A stretch of 64,000 nucleotides of DNA, taken from assembly GCF_035917455.1 (NCBI RefSeq), contig NZ_CP109078.1:1178001-1242000 (forward strand), given 5' to 3'. Below, one piece after another: positions 52,404 through 61,944 of this stretch (its first letter is position 1; the number at the start of each line of letters is the position of its first letter). Source of the DNA: Micromonospora sp. NBC_01796. Lineage in GTDB: Bacteria > Actinomycetota > Actinomycetes > Mycobacteriales > Micromonosporaceae. The notes below the pieces were generated by a model. It ran no database searches, was not told the DNA's origin, and was given only the letters and a program-made list of their open reading frames with translations. A program made the position numbers and the translations under genes.

Positions 52404-52576
52404 CCTTGATCCACGCGCGCTGAGCTGTTGCCCAGGGCGCCCCGAGAACAGCTCAGCGCGCGTGGATCAAGCGAGACACCTCAGCGCGCGTGCTCAAACG
52501 AGACGGTCAGCGCGTGGATCACGCGAGACACCTCGGCGCGCGTGGATCAAGGGGCGATGCGTCAGCGGACGACTTG
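52404..52576. repeat. Island-flanking direct repeat, right copy with perfect hairpin
   Basis: Starts CCTTGATCCACGCG like the left copy. The hairpin has perfect 24-bp arms (52406-52429 and 52447-52470) with a 17-nt loop. Four tandem 26-29 nt units follow (52456-52483, 52484-52509, 52510-52535, 52536-52564), each beginning with a GCGCG run; most carry GTGGATCA. The last unit merges with the stop codon of the amidohydrolase gene. Confidence 0.85.
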
Positions 52577-53659
52577 GCCGCGTAGGACTATGCGGCTCGG
52601 GGTGCGGAGCACCCGCAGGTCGGTGCGGGGGTCGGTGTCGTAGACGACGAGGTCGGCGAGGCCGCCTTCGACCAGGCCGGGGAAGCCAAGCCACGCTCTG
52701 GCTCCCCAGGAGCCCGCGGCGAGGACGTCCAGGGTGGACATGCCGGCCCGCTCGTGCAGCAGCAGCATCTCCTCGGCGGCGAGGCCGTGGTTGATCCCAC
52801 CACCGGCGTCCGTACCGACGAAGATCGGCACGCCGGCCTCGTACGCGGCCCGGACCACGTCGGGGAAGCCGTCGCGCAGGGCGAGCATGTGTTTGGCGTA
52901 GCCGGGGAAGCGTTCGGCGGCACGTTCGGCGATGCCACCGAAGGTGTCGATGTTGATCATCGTGGGGACGAGTGCGGTGCCCCGGCGGGCCATCTCGTCG
53001 ACCAGGTCCACGCCGAGCCCGGTGCCGTGCTCGACCGAGTCCACCCCGGCCCGGACCATGATGTCGACGGCGGACTCGGAGAAGGTGTGCACCGCGGCGC
53101 GTACCCCGGCTTCGTGCGCGGCCCGGACCGCGTCGGTCAGGGTGGCTTCGTCCCAGGTCGGCGCCAGGTCGCCGGCGTCCCGGTCGATCCAGTCGCCGAC
53201 CAGCTTGACCCAGCCGTTGCCGGCCGCCGCCTGTTCGGCCACGGCCGCCCGCAACTCGCTCGCCGGCACCTCGACCCCGATGTCGCGCAGGTAGCGCTTC
53301 GGCGGGGCGATGTGCCGGCCCGCGCGGGCCAGTCGCGGCAGTCCCGGCTCGTCGTCCAACTCCGGGTACGGGTACGGCGAACCCGCGTCCCGGATCGCCA
53401 GGACCCCCGCCTCCCGGTCCGGTACGGCGAGCGCCCGAGCCTCGTCCAGCCCGGTGATCGGCCGCCCGCTCGGGGCGATGCCGATGTGGCAGTGCGCGTC
53501 CACGAGTCCGGGCAGCACGAACCCGCCGTCGTTGATCGTCTGCGCCCCGGCCACCGGCTCGTACGTGACCCGGTCACCAACCAGCCACAGATCACGTACC
53601 TCGTCGTCGGGGAGCAGGACCCCGCGTACGTGCAGTGAAACCGGGTCAAGCTGGCTCAC
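52562..53659 (-). CDS. Amidohydrolase family protein
   Basis: 365 aa metal-dependent hydrolase. FVLPGLVDAHCHIGIAPSG gives the HxH metal pair; AAVHTFSESAVDIMVRAGVDSVEHGTGLGVDLVDEMARRGTALVPTM and VGTDAGGGINHGLAAEEMLLLHERAGMSTLDVLAAGS provide the second His, the third His-Gly and the catalytic Asp. It belongs to the imidazolonepropionase/prolidase-like branch; the substrate is not predictable. The GTG start forms a GTGA overlap with the ffh stop. Its 3' tip is partly repeated at 45916-45930. Confidence 0.9.
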   Translation of the reverse strand: MSQLDPVSLHVRGVLLPDDEVRDLWLVGDRVTYEPVAGAQTINDGGFVLPGLVDAHCHIGIAPSGRPITGLDEARALAVPDREAGVLAIRDAGSPYPYPELDDEPGLPRLARAGRHIAPPKRYLRDIGVEVPASELRAAVAEQAAAGNGWVKLVGDWIDRDAGDLAPTWDEATLTDAVRAAHEAGVRAAVHTFSESAVDIMVRAGVDSVEHGTGLGVDLVDEMARRGTALVPTMINIDTFGGIAERAAERFPGYAKHMLALRDGFPDVVRAAYEAGVPIFVGTDAGGGINHGLAAEEMLLLHERAGMSTLDVLAAGSWGARAWLGFPGLVEGGLADLVVYDTDPRTDLRVLRTPSRIVLRGQVVR

Positions 53660-55203
53660 TTGTTGTCGTCGGGCCGCTTGGTGAGCTTGTTGAAGTCGAG
53701 TTTCGGCAGCTTGAAGCCGGGCGGCAGGCCCTGCCCGGCACCCGGGTCCAGGCCCGGCGGGAGTTGCGGCATGCCGGGCATCCCGCCACCGGGGAAGCCA
53801 CCGGCGGGACCGCCGACGCGGGGGCGGTTGCCGCCCTTGGTGCCCTTGCGCTTGTTCTTCGGCGACTTGGTCGCCTTGCGCCGGCCACCGGGCAGGCCCA
53901 TCATGCCGCCCATCTGCTTCATCATCTTCTGCGCTTCGGTGAAGCGGTTGAGCAGCTGGTTGACGTCCATCACGGTGACCCCGGAGCCGTTGGCGATGCG
54001 GAGCCGGCGGGAGCCGTTGATGATCTTCGGGTTGGTCCGCTCGCCGGGCGTCATGCCCCGGATGATCGCGGTGACCCGGTCGAAGTGGCTGTCGTCCAGG
54101 TCGGCGAGCTGGTCCTTCATCTGTCCCATGCCGGGCATCATGGCCAGCACGTTGGCGATCGGACCCATCCGCCGTACGGCGATGAGCTGGTCGAGGAAGT
54201 CCTCCAGGGTGAACTGCTCACCGCCCATCAGCTTGGCGGTCATCTTCTCCTTCTGATCGGAGTCGAAGGCCTGCTCGGCCTGCTCGATCAGAGTGAGCAT
54301 GTCGCCCATGCCGAGGATCCGGCTCGCCATCCGGTCCGGGTGGAAGACGTCGAAGTCCTCCAGCTTCTCACCGGTGGAGGCGAACAGGATCGGCTGCCCG
54401 GTGACCTCGCGTACGGACAGCGCCGCACCACCGCGGGCGTCACCGTCGAGCTTGGAGAGGACAACGCCGGTGATGCCGACCCCGTCGCGGAACGCCTCGG
54501 CGGTCCGTACGGCGTCCTGACCCACCATTGCGTCGATCACGAAGATGACCTCGTCCGGGTCGACCGCGTCCCGGATCGAGGCGGCCTGGGCCATCATCTC
54601 GGCGTCGATGCCGAGCCGGCCGGCGGTGTCGACGATGACGATGTCGCGGGCGGCCCGCTTGGCGTACTCGATCGACGCCTTGGCCACCTGGACCGGGTCA
54701 CCGACACCGTTGCCCGGCTCGGGGGCGTAGACCTCGACGCCGGCCCGACCGCCGAGCACCTGCAACTGGCCGACCGCGTTCGGACGCTGGAGGTCGGCGG
54801 CGACCAGCATCGGCTGGTGGCCCTGTGCCTTGAGCCAGCGGGCGAGCTTGCCGGCAAGGGTGGTCTTACCGGAACCCTGGAGACCGGCGAGCATGATCAC
54901 GGTCGGCGGGTTCTTGGCGAACTGGAGCCGCCGGCCCTCGCCGCCGAGGACCGCGACCAGCTCCTCGTGCACGATCTTGATGACCTGCTGGGCGGGGTTG
55001 AGCGCCTGGGAGACCTCGGCGCCCCGGGCCCGTTCCTTCAGGTTCGCGATGAAGGACTTGACGACGGGCAGCGCGACGTCGGCCTCCAGCAACGCCAGCC
55101 GGATCTCCCGGGCGGTGGCGTCGATGTCGGCGTCGGTGAGCCGACCCTTTCCACGGAGCTTGGTGAAGATCCCGGAGAGGCGGTCACTCAAGGTGTCAAA
55201 CAC
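53656..55203 (-). CDS. ffh: Signal recognition particle protein Ffh
   Basis: 515 aa. N domain FDTLSDRLSGIFTKLRGKGRLTDADIDATAREIRLALLEADV; GTPase G1 IMLAGLQGSGKTTLAGKLARWL, DTAGRLGIDAEMM, LSKLDGDARGGAALSVREVTG. The Met-rich M domain binds SRP RNA and signal sequences: RMGPIANVLAMMPGMGQMKDQL and MKQMGGMMGLPGGRRKATKSPKNKRKG, with a Gly/Pro-rich tail. GTG at 55203 gives the usual N-terminus. It delivers membrane proteins to FtsY, encoded 5.4 kb away on the same strand. Confidence 0.97.
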   Translation of the reverse strand: MFDTLSDRLSGIFTKLRGKGRLTDADIDATAREIRLALLEADVALPVVKSFIANLKERARGAEVSQALNPAQQVIKIVHEELVAVLGGEGRRLQFAKNPPTVIMLAGLQGSGKTTLAGKLARWLKAQGHQPMLVAADLQRPNAVGQLQVLGGRAGVEVYAPEPGNGVGDPVQVAKASIEYAKRAARDIVIVDTAGRLGIDAEMMAQAASIRDAVDPDEVIFVIDAMVGQDAVRTAEAFRDGVGITGVVLSKLDGDARGGAALSVREVTGQPILFASTGEKLEDFDVFHPDRMASRILGMGDMLTLIEQAEQAFDSDQKEKMTAKLMGGEQFTLEDFLDQLIAVRRMGPIANVLAMMPGMGQMKDQLADLDDSHFDRVTAIIRGMTPGERTNPKIINGSRRLRIANGSGVTVMDVNQLLNRFTEAQKMMKQMGGMMGLPGGRRKATKSPKNKRKGTKGGNRPRVGGPAGGFPGGGMPGMPQLPPGLDPGAGQGLPPGFKLPKLDFNKLTKRPDDNK

Positions 55204-55352
55204 GGCGCAACATCCCGTTTGTCTAGTTTCCGCGAGCAGGACTCGGACCGGCAGCGACACTTCCGGCCAACGCTAGGGTAGCCGCCCGGCACCCCGGCCG
55301 CCGCGTCGCTGCCACCGGCCGCCGATCACCGCCGCCCCACCTCACCCGAAGC

Positions 55353-55417
55353 GCGCCTCTTGTAGAGAAAGAGGGGCTGTCGGGGCGCGAATAAGCCCTC
55401 TTTCTCTACAGAGGCGC
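55353..55417. repeat. Long hairpin element (family A, copy 2)
   Basis: The 50-nt core 55361-55410 has perfect 15-bp arms TGTAGAGAAAGAGGG / CCCTCTTTCTCTACA and a 20-nt loop. The stem extends outward as GCGCCTC / GAGGCGC with one bulged T. The same-length relative lies at 25231. It sits just after the glnD stop and probably ends the amtB-glnB-glnD transcript. Confidence 0.8.
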
Positions 55418-55426
55418 CGGGGGGCG

Positions 55427-57706
55427 TCAAGGGGTGACGGCGGCGAGGACGGCGGCTTCGACGCGGTCACGTTCTGATTCGTCGGAGTAGTCGCCGACCA
55501 GGTAGAAGGCGTCGACCACGTCGCCGCCCAGGGTGGAGATCCTGGCGGCGCGGACGAGGGCGCCGGCCTCGTCCAGGGCGCTCGTCACCCGGTAGAGCAG
55601 GCCACCGGAGTCGGCGGCGCGCAGTTCGAGCACCACCGCGTCGGTGGCCGCCGCCCGGTGCCAGACCACCTTCGGGGCCGCGCCGCCGCCCCTGCTGGCC
55701 AGGGCCCGGCCGCGAAGGCGTTGGATCACCGACACGTCGCCGGTGACCGCGCGGCGCAGGTCGGCGCTGAGCGCGATCGGGTCGGGTGGGGTGCCGTACC
55801 GGGGCTGGACCTGGAACTCGACCAGCCCCCGGTCGGCGACCGTGCTCGCGTCGGCGGAGAGCACTTCGAGCCGGTGCAGGGCCAGGCAACCGGCGACCGC
55901 GGCGAGCAGGCCGCGCCGGTCGGCGGCGGCCACCGCCACCCGCGCCCCGTCCAGGTGTACGGCCGGCAGCGGCCCCTCCAGCAGCGCCGGATCCGGCGTC
56001 GGGGGGTCGGGCAGCTCACCGGTGTCCAGAGCGGTGTGCACCCTGCCGACCAGTTCGGCGATCAGCCGGGACTTCCAGTCCGACCAGGCGGCCGGGCCGG
56101 TGGCCTGGGCGTCGGCGCGGGCGAGCCCGTGCAGGAGGCTGAGGGTGTGGCTGTCGCCGACCGCTTCGGCCACGCCGGAGATCGTCACCGGGTCGCGCAG
56201 GTCCCGCCGGGTGGCCACCTCGGGGAGCAGCAGGTGCAGCCGGACCAGCTTCTCGATCAGGTCGACCTCGGCCGGCGGGAGGCCGATCCGGGCGGCGATC
56301 GAGGCGGCGATCGGGGCACCGACGGTGCTGTGGTCACCGGGCAGGCCCTTGCCGACGTCGTGCAGGAACGCGGCGAGCAGCAGCAGGTCGGGCCGTTCCA
56401 CCTCGCGGGCGTACGCGGTCGCCTCGGCGGCGGCCTGGACCAGGTGCCGGTCGAGGGTGAACAGGTGCACCGGGTTGTGCTGGGGCAGGCTGCGCAGCCG
56501 GGGCCATTCCGGCAACCAGCCGTCGATCAGCCCGTACCGGTCGCAGGTTTCCCAGGTGGGCACCAGGCCGGGGCCGGCGCCGAGGAGGGTGATCAGGGCG
56601 GCCCGGGCCGCCGCCGGCCACGGGGTCGGCAGCGGCGGGCAGTACGCGGCAAGCCACTCGCAGGTGGCGCGGGCGATCGGCAGCCCGGTGCTGGCCGCGG
56701 CGGCGGCGACCCGCAGCGACAGGCTGGGATCGGGGCGGGCGCCGATCGCGGTCCGGGCGAGGACCAGTTCGCCGTCGTGTTCGACCACGTCACGGGCGAC
56801 CGGGCGGCGCAGGAGCCGGCCGTCGGCGCCCCGGTTGTCGGGGCCGCGCAGCCGTCCGCTGCGGAGCCGGTCGGCGGACCGGAACGCGTCGGCGAGGGCG
56901 TGGCTGATCGTACGGGCGTCGCCGGCCACCCGGCGCAGCACCGCGTCGCCGTCGTCGAGCCCGAGCAGGGTGGCGACGGCGGCCCGTTCCTGCGCGACGA
57001 GGCGGTCGACCCGCCGGCCCCGGGACACGTGCAGTGCGTCGCGGGTGTCGAGCAGCCGCAGATGGGCGGCGCGTACGGCCGGTCGGAGGGCGTCGCTGAT
57101 CCCGGCGTACGCGATGGCGCGCAGCAGGCCCACGTCGCGCAACCCGCCGGCGGCCTCCTTGAGGTCGCCTTCGAGCAGGAAGGCGAGTTCGCCGTGCGCC
57201 TTCCAGCGGGCGGCGGTCACCTGGTGCAGCACCGGCAACTGCCGCACGGCGGTACGCCGCCACTGGTCACCGGCGGCGGCGATGAGCTTGTTGCTGAGTG
57301 CCTCGTCACCGGCGACGTGCCGGGCGTCGAGGAGCCCGAGGGCGACCTTGACGTCGTCGTGCGCCACGGAGAGCGCCTCGGGGATGGTGCGGACCGAGTG
57401 GTCCAGGCCGAGCCGGGCGTCCCAGATCGGGTACCAGAGCGCGGCGGCGATCTCGTCCATGCCGGGCACGCCGTCGTGCACCAGCACCAGGTCGAGATCG
57501 CTGTACGGGGACAACTGCCGGCGGCCGAGACCGCCGACCGCGACCAGCGCCACCCCGGCCGGTACTGCCGGCATCAGTGTCACCAACCAGGCGTCGAGCG
57601 CCGCCGCACGCTGTTCGCGTGCGGCGGCGCCGATCCCGGCGGTGAGCAGCGGTGTTCCGTCGTCGGTCAGTCCGACTGCCGGCGGTGTTCCCCTGGTCAT
57701 CGCCAT
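55427..57706 (-). CDS. glnD: [Protein-PII] uridylyl/adenylyltransferase GlnD
   Basis: 759 aa. N-terminal nucleotidyltransferase: LVAVGGLGRRQLSPYSDLDLVLVHDG with the catalytic Asp pair. Then GlnE/GlnD helical region (WRRTAVRQLPVLHQVTAARWKAHGELAFLLEGDLKEAAGGLRDVGLL), the HD hydrolase domain LLLLAAFLHDVGKGLPGDHSTVGA, and two ACT domains (RVAVAAADRRGLLAAVAGCLALHRLEVL; LELRAADSGGLLYRVTSALDEAGALVRAARIST). It modifies PII according to glutamine. In actinobacteria the modification is adenylylation. ATG at 57706, 4 bp after glnB; an ATG 6 nt on is an alternative. Confidence 0.95.
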   Translation of the reverse strand: MAMTRGTPPAVGLTDDGTPLLTAGIGAAAREQRAAALDAWLVTLMPAVPAGVALVAVGGLGRRQLSPYSDLDLVLVHDGVPGMDEIAAALWYPIWDARLGLDHSVRTIPEALSVAHDDVKVALGLLDARHVAGDEALSNKLIAAAGDQWRRTAVRQLPVLHQVTAARWKAHGELAFLLEGDLKEAAGGLRDVGLLRAIAYAGISDALRPAVRAAHLRLLDTRDALHVSRGRRVDRLVAQERAAVATLLGLDDGDAVLRRVAGDARTISHALADAFRSADRLRSGRLRGPDNRGADGRLLRRPVARDVVEHDGELVLARTAIGARPDPSLSLRVAAAAASTGLPIARATCEWLAAYCPPLPTPWPAAARAALITLLGAGPGLVPTWETCDRYGLIDGWLPEWPRLRSLPQHNPVHLFTLDRHLVQAAAEATAYAREVERPDLLLLAAFLHDVGKGLPGDHSTVGAPIAASIAARIGLPPAEVDLIEKLVRLHLLLPEVATRRDLRDPVTISGVAEAVGDSHTLSLLHGLARADAQATGPAAWSDWKSRLIAELVGRVHTALDTGELPDPPTPDPALLEGPLPAVHLDGARVAVAAADRRGLLAAVAGCLALHRLEVLSADASTVADRGLVEFQVQPRYGTPPDPIALSADLRRAVTGDVSVIQRLRGRALASRGGGAAPKVVWHRAAATDAVVLELRAADSGGLLYRVTSALDEAGALVRAARISTLGGDVVDAFYLVGDYSDESERDRVEAAVLAAVTP

Positions 57707-57710
57707 ATGC

Positions 57711-59469
<1,759 letters not shown>

Positions 59470-59643
59470 GCTGGCCTCCTATAAGTGAGTTTCCTCCCCT
59501 CGAAAGCTCCGATTCGTGCCGGGCACTGTCCCGCTGCCCTTGCTGCCCGAGCCGAAACTTCCACCGACCCAGGGGCAGCGCCGCCCGTGCGCCGGTTGGG
59601 CGGAAGCTTCCCGGCCGGCTGTTTCACCCAGGGTCTCCACCGC

Positions 59644-59680
59644 GTTTCCGGGCCGTGACCAGTTGTTTCGTACGTGTGAA
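59644..59680 (-). promoter_or_regulatory. GlnR operator upstream of amtB
   Basis: Read on the minus strand, two 16-nt half-boxes follow each other: TTCAC-n6-GAAAC (59680-59665), 5 nt, then GTCAC-n6-GAAAC (59659-59644). The known actinobacterial GlnR consensus is GTnAC-n6-GaAAC repeated in tandem, so both boxes match almost exactly. The site lies 175 bp upstream of the amtB GTG. GlnR would activate amtB-glnB-glnD under nitrogen limitation. Confidence 0.8.
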
Positions 59681-59759
59681 GAAAGTCTCACAGTCGATAG
59701 AACGGGTGGGGGCATATCAGCCGAAAGGCGCGCCGGAGGTATACGGAAAGCGACACGGG

Positions 59760-60590
59760 TCAACGGAGCGCGTACTCCAGGGTGTGCCGTTCGTAATCCA
59801 GCAGGCGGAGATCGCGCATCGGACGCCGCAGATGGCCCTTGTGCACTATCCGTACGAACGCCGGCTCGCCCGCCGCCGCCATCCGACGGATCCCCTCGAC
59901 ATGGTCGACGATCCGCTTACGGATGGTCCGCACCAACCGGTGCCGGTCCCGTGGGATCAGACCGTACGCGTCCGCGAACAACCGCAGCCGGCGGGGCCGG
60001 TTCGGCCGCTTCCACCCCAGCGTGTACGAGTCCCGGTCGGAGAAGAGCGGCACCCAGGTCCAGGCCGCGTACGCCACGTCGTAGATCCGGGCACCCGGTG
60101 AGGCCAGGTCGAAGTCGATCAGCGCGAGGGTCCCGTCCGGGCGCCAGATCACGTTGTGCGGGGCGGCGTCGTGGTGGCAGATCACCTCGGTGTCCGGCGG
60201 CGGCGGCCCGAACGACCGCCAGACCGCGCCGGTGACCGGGGCGAAGCCGTACTGCGCGTCGTGGAACATCCGGAGCATCGTGGCGACGGTGACCAGCGCC
60301 TCGTCGGTCACCCAGTGCGGGGCGAGCGGGTACTCCCCGCACTCCCCCTCCAGGTAGGACAGCACCTCCCGGTTGCGCTCGTCCATCCCGAGCGCGCGGG
60401 GCGAGCCGGTGAACCCGACGTACTCCAGGTGCCGCAGCAGCGCGTGCACCGAGGGCGTCCACGGCCCGGCGTTGCGCCGGACGGTGTCACCGACCCGTAC
60501 GACGGTGCTCACGTTCCCGCCGTGCAGTGGAATTTCCTGCGAAGTCACGTACGGTCTCCCGATGCGCGGCGGCGGTTCACGGTAGGCCAC
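59760..60590 (-). CDS. Aminoglycoside phosphotransferase-fold protein
   Basis: 276 aa kinase-like (APH/choline kinase) fold. The ATP lobe is SQEIPLHGGNVSTVVRVGDTVRRNAGPWTPSVHALLRHLEYVGF. The catalytic loop is VICHHDAAPHNVIWRPDG (H-x-D-x4-N) and the metal Asp in LALIDFDLASPGARIYDVAYAAWTWVP. It is probably a small-molecule kinase; the genuine substrate is unknown and antibiotic resistance should not be assumed. GTG at 60590, 5 bp after the ftsY stop, so it may be co-transcribed with ftsY. Confidence 0.9.
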   Translation of the reverse strand: MAYREPPPRIGRPYVTSQEIPLHGGNVSTVVRVGDTVRRNAGPWTPSVHALLRHLEYVGFTGSPRALGMDERNREVLSYLEGECGEYPLAPHWVTDEALVTVATMLRMFHDAQYGFAPVTGAVWRSFGPPPPDTEVICHHDAAPHNVIWRPDGTLALIDFDLASPGARIYDVAYAAWTWVPLFSDRDSYTLGWKRPNRPRRLRLFADAYGLIPRDRHRLVRTIRKRIVDHVEGIRRMAAAGEPAFVRIVHKGHLRRPMRDLRLLDYERHTLEYALR

Positions 60591-60595
60591 CGAGG

Positions 60596-61792
60596 TTACG
60601 CCTCGGCGCCCAGCGGATCGGCGCCGATGAGCGCGTCGACGAACTGCGCGGGGTCGAACGGGGCCAGATCGTCCGGGCCCTCGCCCAGGCCGACCAGCTT
60701 GACCGGCAGGCCGAGCTTGCGCTGTACGGCGATCACGATCCCGCCCTTGGCGGTGCCGTCGAGCTTGGTCAGCACCACCCCGGTCACGTCGACCACCTCC
60801 ATGAACACCCGGGCCTGCTCCAGCCCGTTCTGCCCCGTGGTGGCGTCCAGTACGAGCAGCGTCTCGTCGACCGGGCCGTGCTTCTCCACCACCCGCTTGA
60901 CCTTGCCCAGCTCGTCCATCAGGCCGACCTTGTTCTGCAACCGCCCCGCGGTGTCGATCAGTACGGTGTCCACCCCGAGTTCGATACCCCGGCGGACCGC
61001 GTCGAACGCCACACTCGCCGGATCGGCTCCCTCCGGCCCCCGGACCACCTCGGCACCCACCCGGCCGCCCCAGGTGGTGAGCTGTTCCGCGGCGGCGGCC
61101 CGGAACGTGTCCGCGGCACCGAGCAGCACCGTACGACCGTCCGCGACCAGCACCCGGGCGATCTTGCCGCAGGTGGTGGTCTTGCCGGCGCCGTTGACCC
61201 CGACCACCAGCACCACACCGGGGGTGCCGTCGTGCGCGGTGGCCCGCAGTGCCCGGTCCATCCCCGGATCGAGCGCGTTGACCAGTTCGACCGCGAGCAG
61301 GGTGCGCAGGTCACGCGCCGTACGGGTGCCGAGCACCGCGGTCCGCTCGCGCAACCGGTCGACGATCTCCCGGGTGGCGTCCACGCCGACGTCGGCGGTG
61401 ATCAGCGCGTCCTCGATCTCCTCCCAGACCTCCTCGTCGAGGTGGTCCCGGCTGAGCAGGGTGAGCAGTCCCTTGCCGAAGACGTTCTGCGAGCGGGACA
61501 GCCGGGTCCGCAGCCGGACCAGCCGGCCGGCGGTCGGTTCCGGGCGTTCCAGCGTCGGTGCCGGTTCGGCCGGCGGCGCCACCGGTGCCGGTGGCGCGGT
61601 CGCCGTGTCGGTGACCTGCCCTTCCGTGACTTCCGGTGCCTCCGGGGTGATCACGCCGGTGGGGCGGGTAGACACGCTCGTCTCGGGCGGCAGCGGCGGC
61701 TCGGGCCGCCGACGCAGCCGCGGCACCACCAGGCCGACGGTGCCGAGCAGCAGCACACCTAGCAGGATCAGCGCGAGAACGAGGTACTCCAT
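60596..61792 (-). CDS. ftsY: Signal recognition particle receptor FtsY
   Basis: 398 aa. N-terminal membrane helix MEYLVLALILLGVLLLGTVGLVV, an acidic/Pro A region, then NG domain: LSRDHLDEEVWEEIEDALITADVGVDATREIVDRLRE, G1 LVVGVNGAGKTTTCGKIARVL, DTFRAAAAEQLTTW, VLIDTAGRLQNKVGLMDELGKVKRV, and VVLTKLDGTAKGGIVIAVQRKLGLPVKLVGLGEGPDDLAPFD. It docks SRP-ribosome complexes at the membrane. ATG at 61792 begins the helix. Partner of ffh. Confidence 0.97.
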   Translation of the reverse strand: MEYLVLALILLGVLLLGTVGLVVPRLRRRPEPPLPPETSVSTRPTGVITPEAPEVTEGQVTDTATAPPAPVAPPAEPAPTLERPEPTAGRLVRLRTRLSRSQNVFGKGLLTLLSRDHLDEEVWEEIEDALITADVGVDATREIVDRLRERTAVLGTRTARDLRTLLAVELVNALDPGMDRALRATAHDGTPGVVLVVGVNGAGKTTTCGKIARVLVADGRTVLLGAADTFRAAAAEQLTTWGGRVGAEVVRGPEGADPASVAFDAVRRGIELGVDTVLIDTAGRLQNKVGLMDELGKVKRVVEKHGPVDETLLVLDATTGQNGLEQARVFMEVVDVTGVVLTKLDGTAKGGIVIAVQRKLGLPVKLVGLGEGPDDLAPFDPAQFVDALIGADPLGAEA

Positions 61793-61944
61793 GCGGGAAT
61801 CCTGACAGATGCCGGCTCGGCCGGCCCAGCCGCCGCTCCCGATGGGCGCGACGGAGATCACCGGTACCCTCCGGCGAAACCCGGATGGCGGTGGGACCCG
61901 CCGGGTAGCAAGGATGGGTTCACCCACCCCTCGGAGGTCCAACG

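Noticed and set aside
45812-52576. Conjugative integrated element (AICE-like)
   Set aside because: No integrase, excisionase, replication or transfer gene is present, and no tRNA att site is visible.
59760-60590. Aminoglycoside resistance gene
   Set aside because: Only the kinase fold is supported; the core-genome position beside ftsY argues for a housekeeping or unknown small-molecule substrate.
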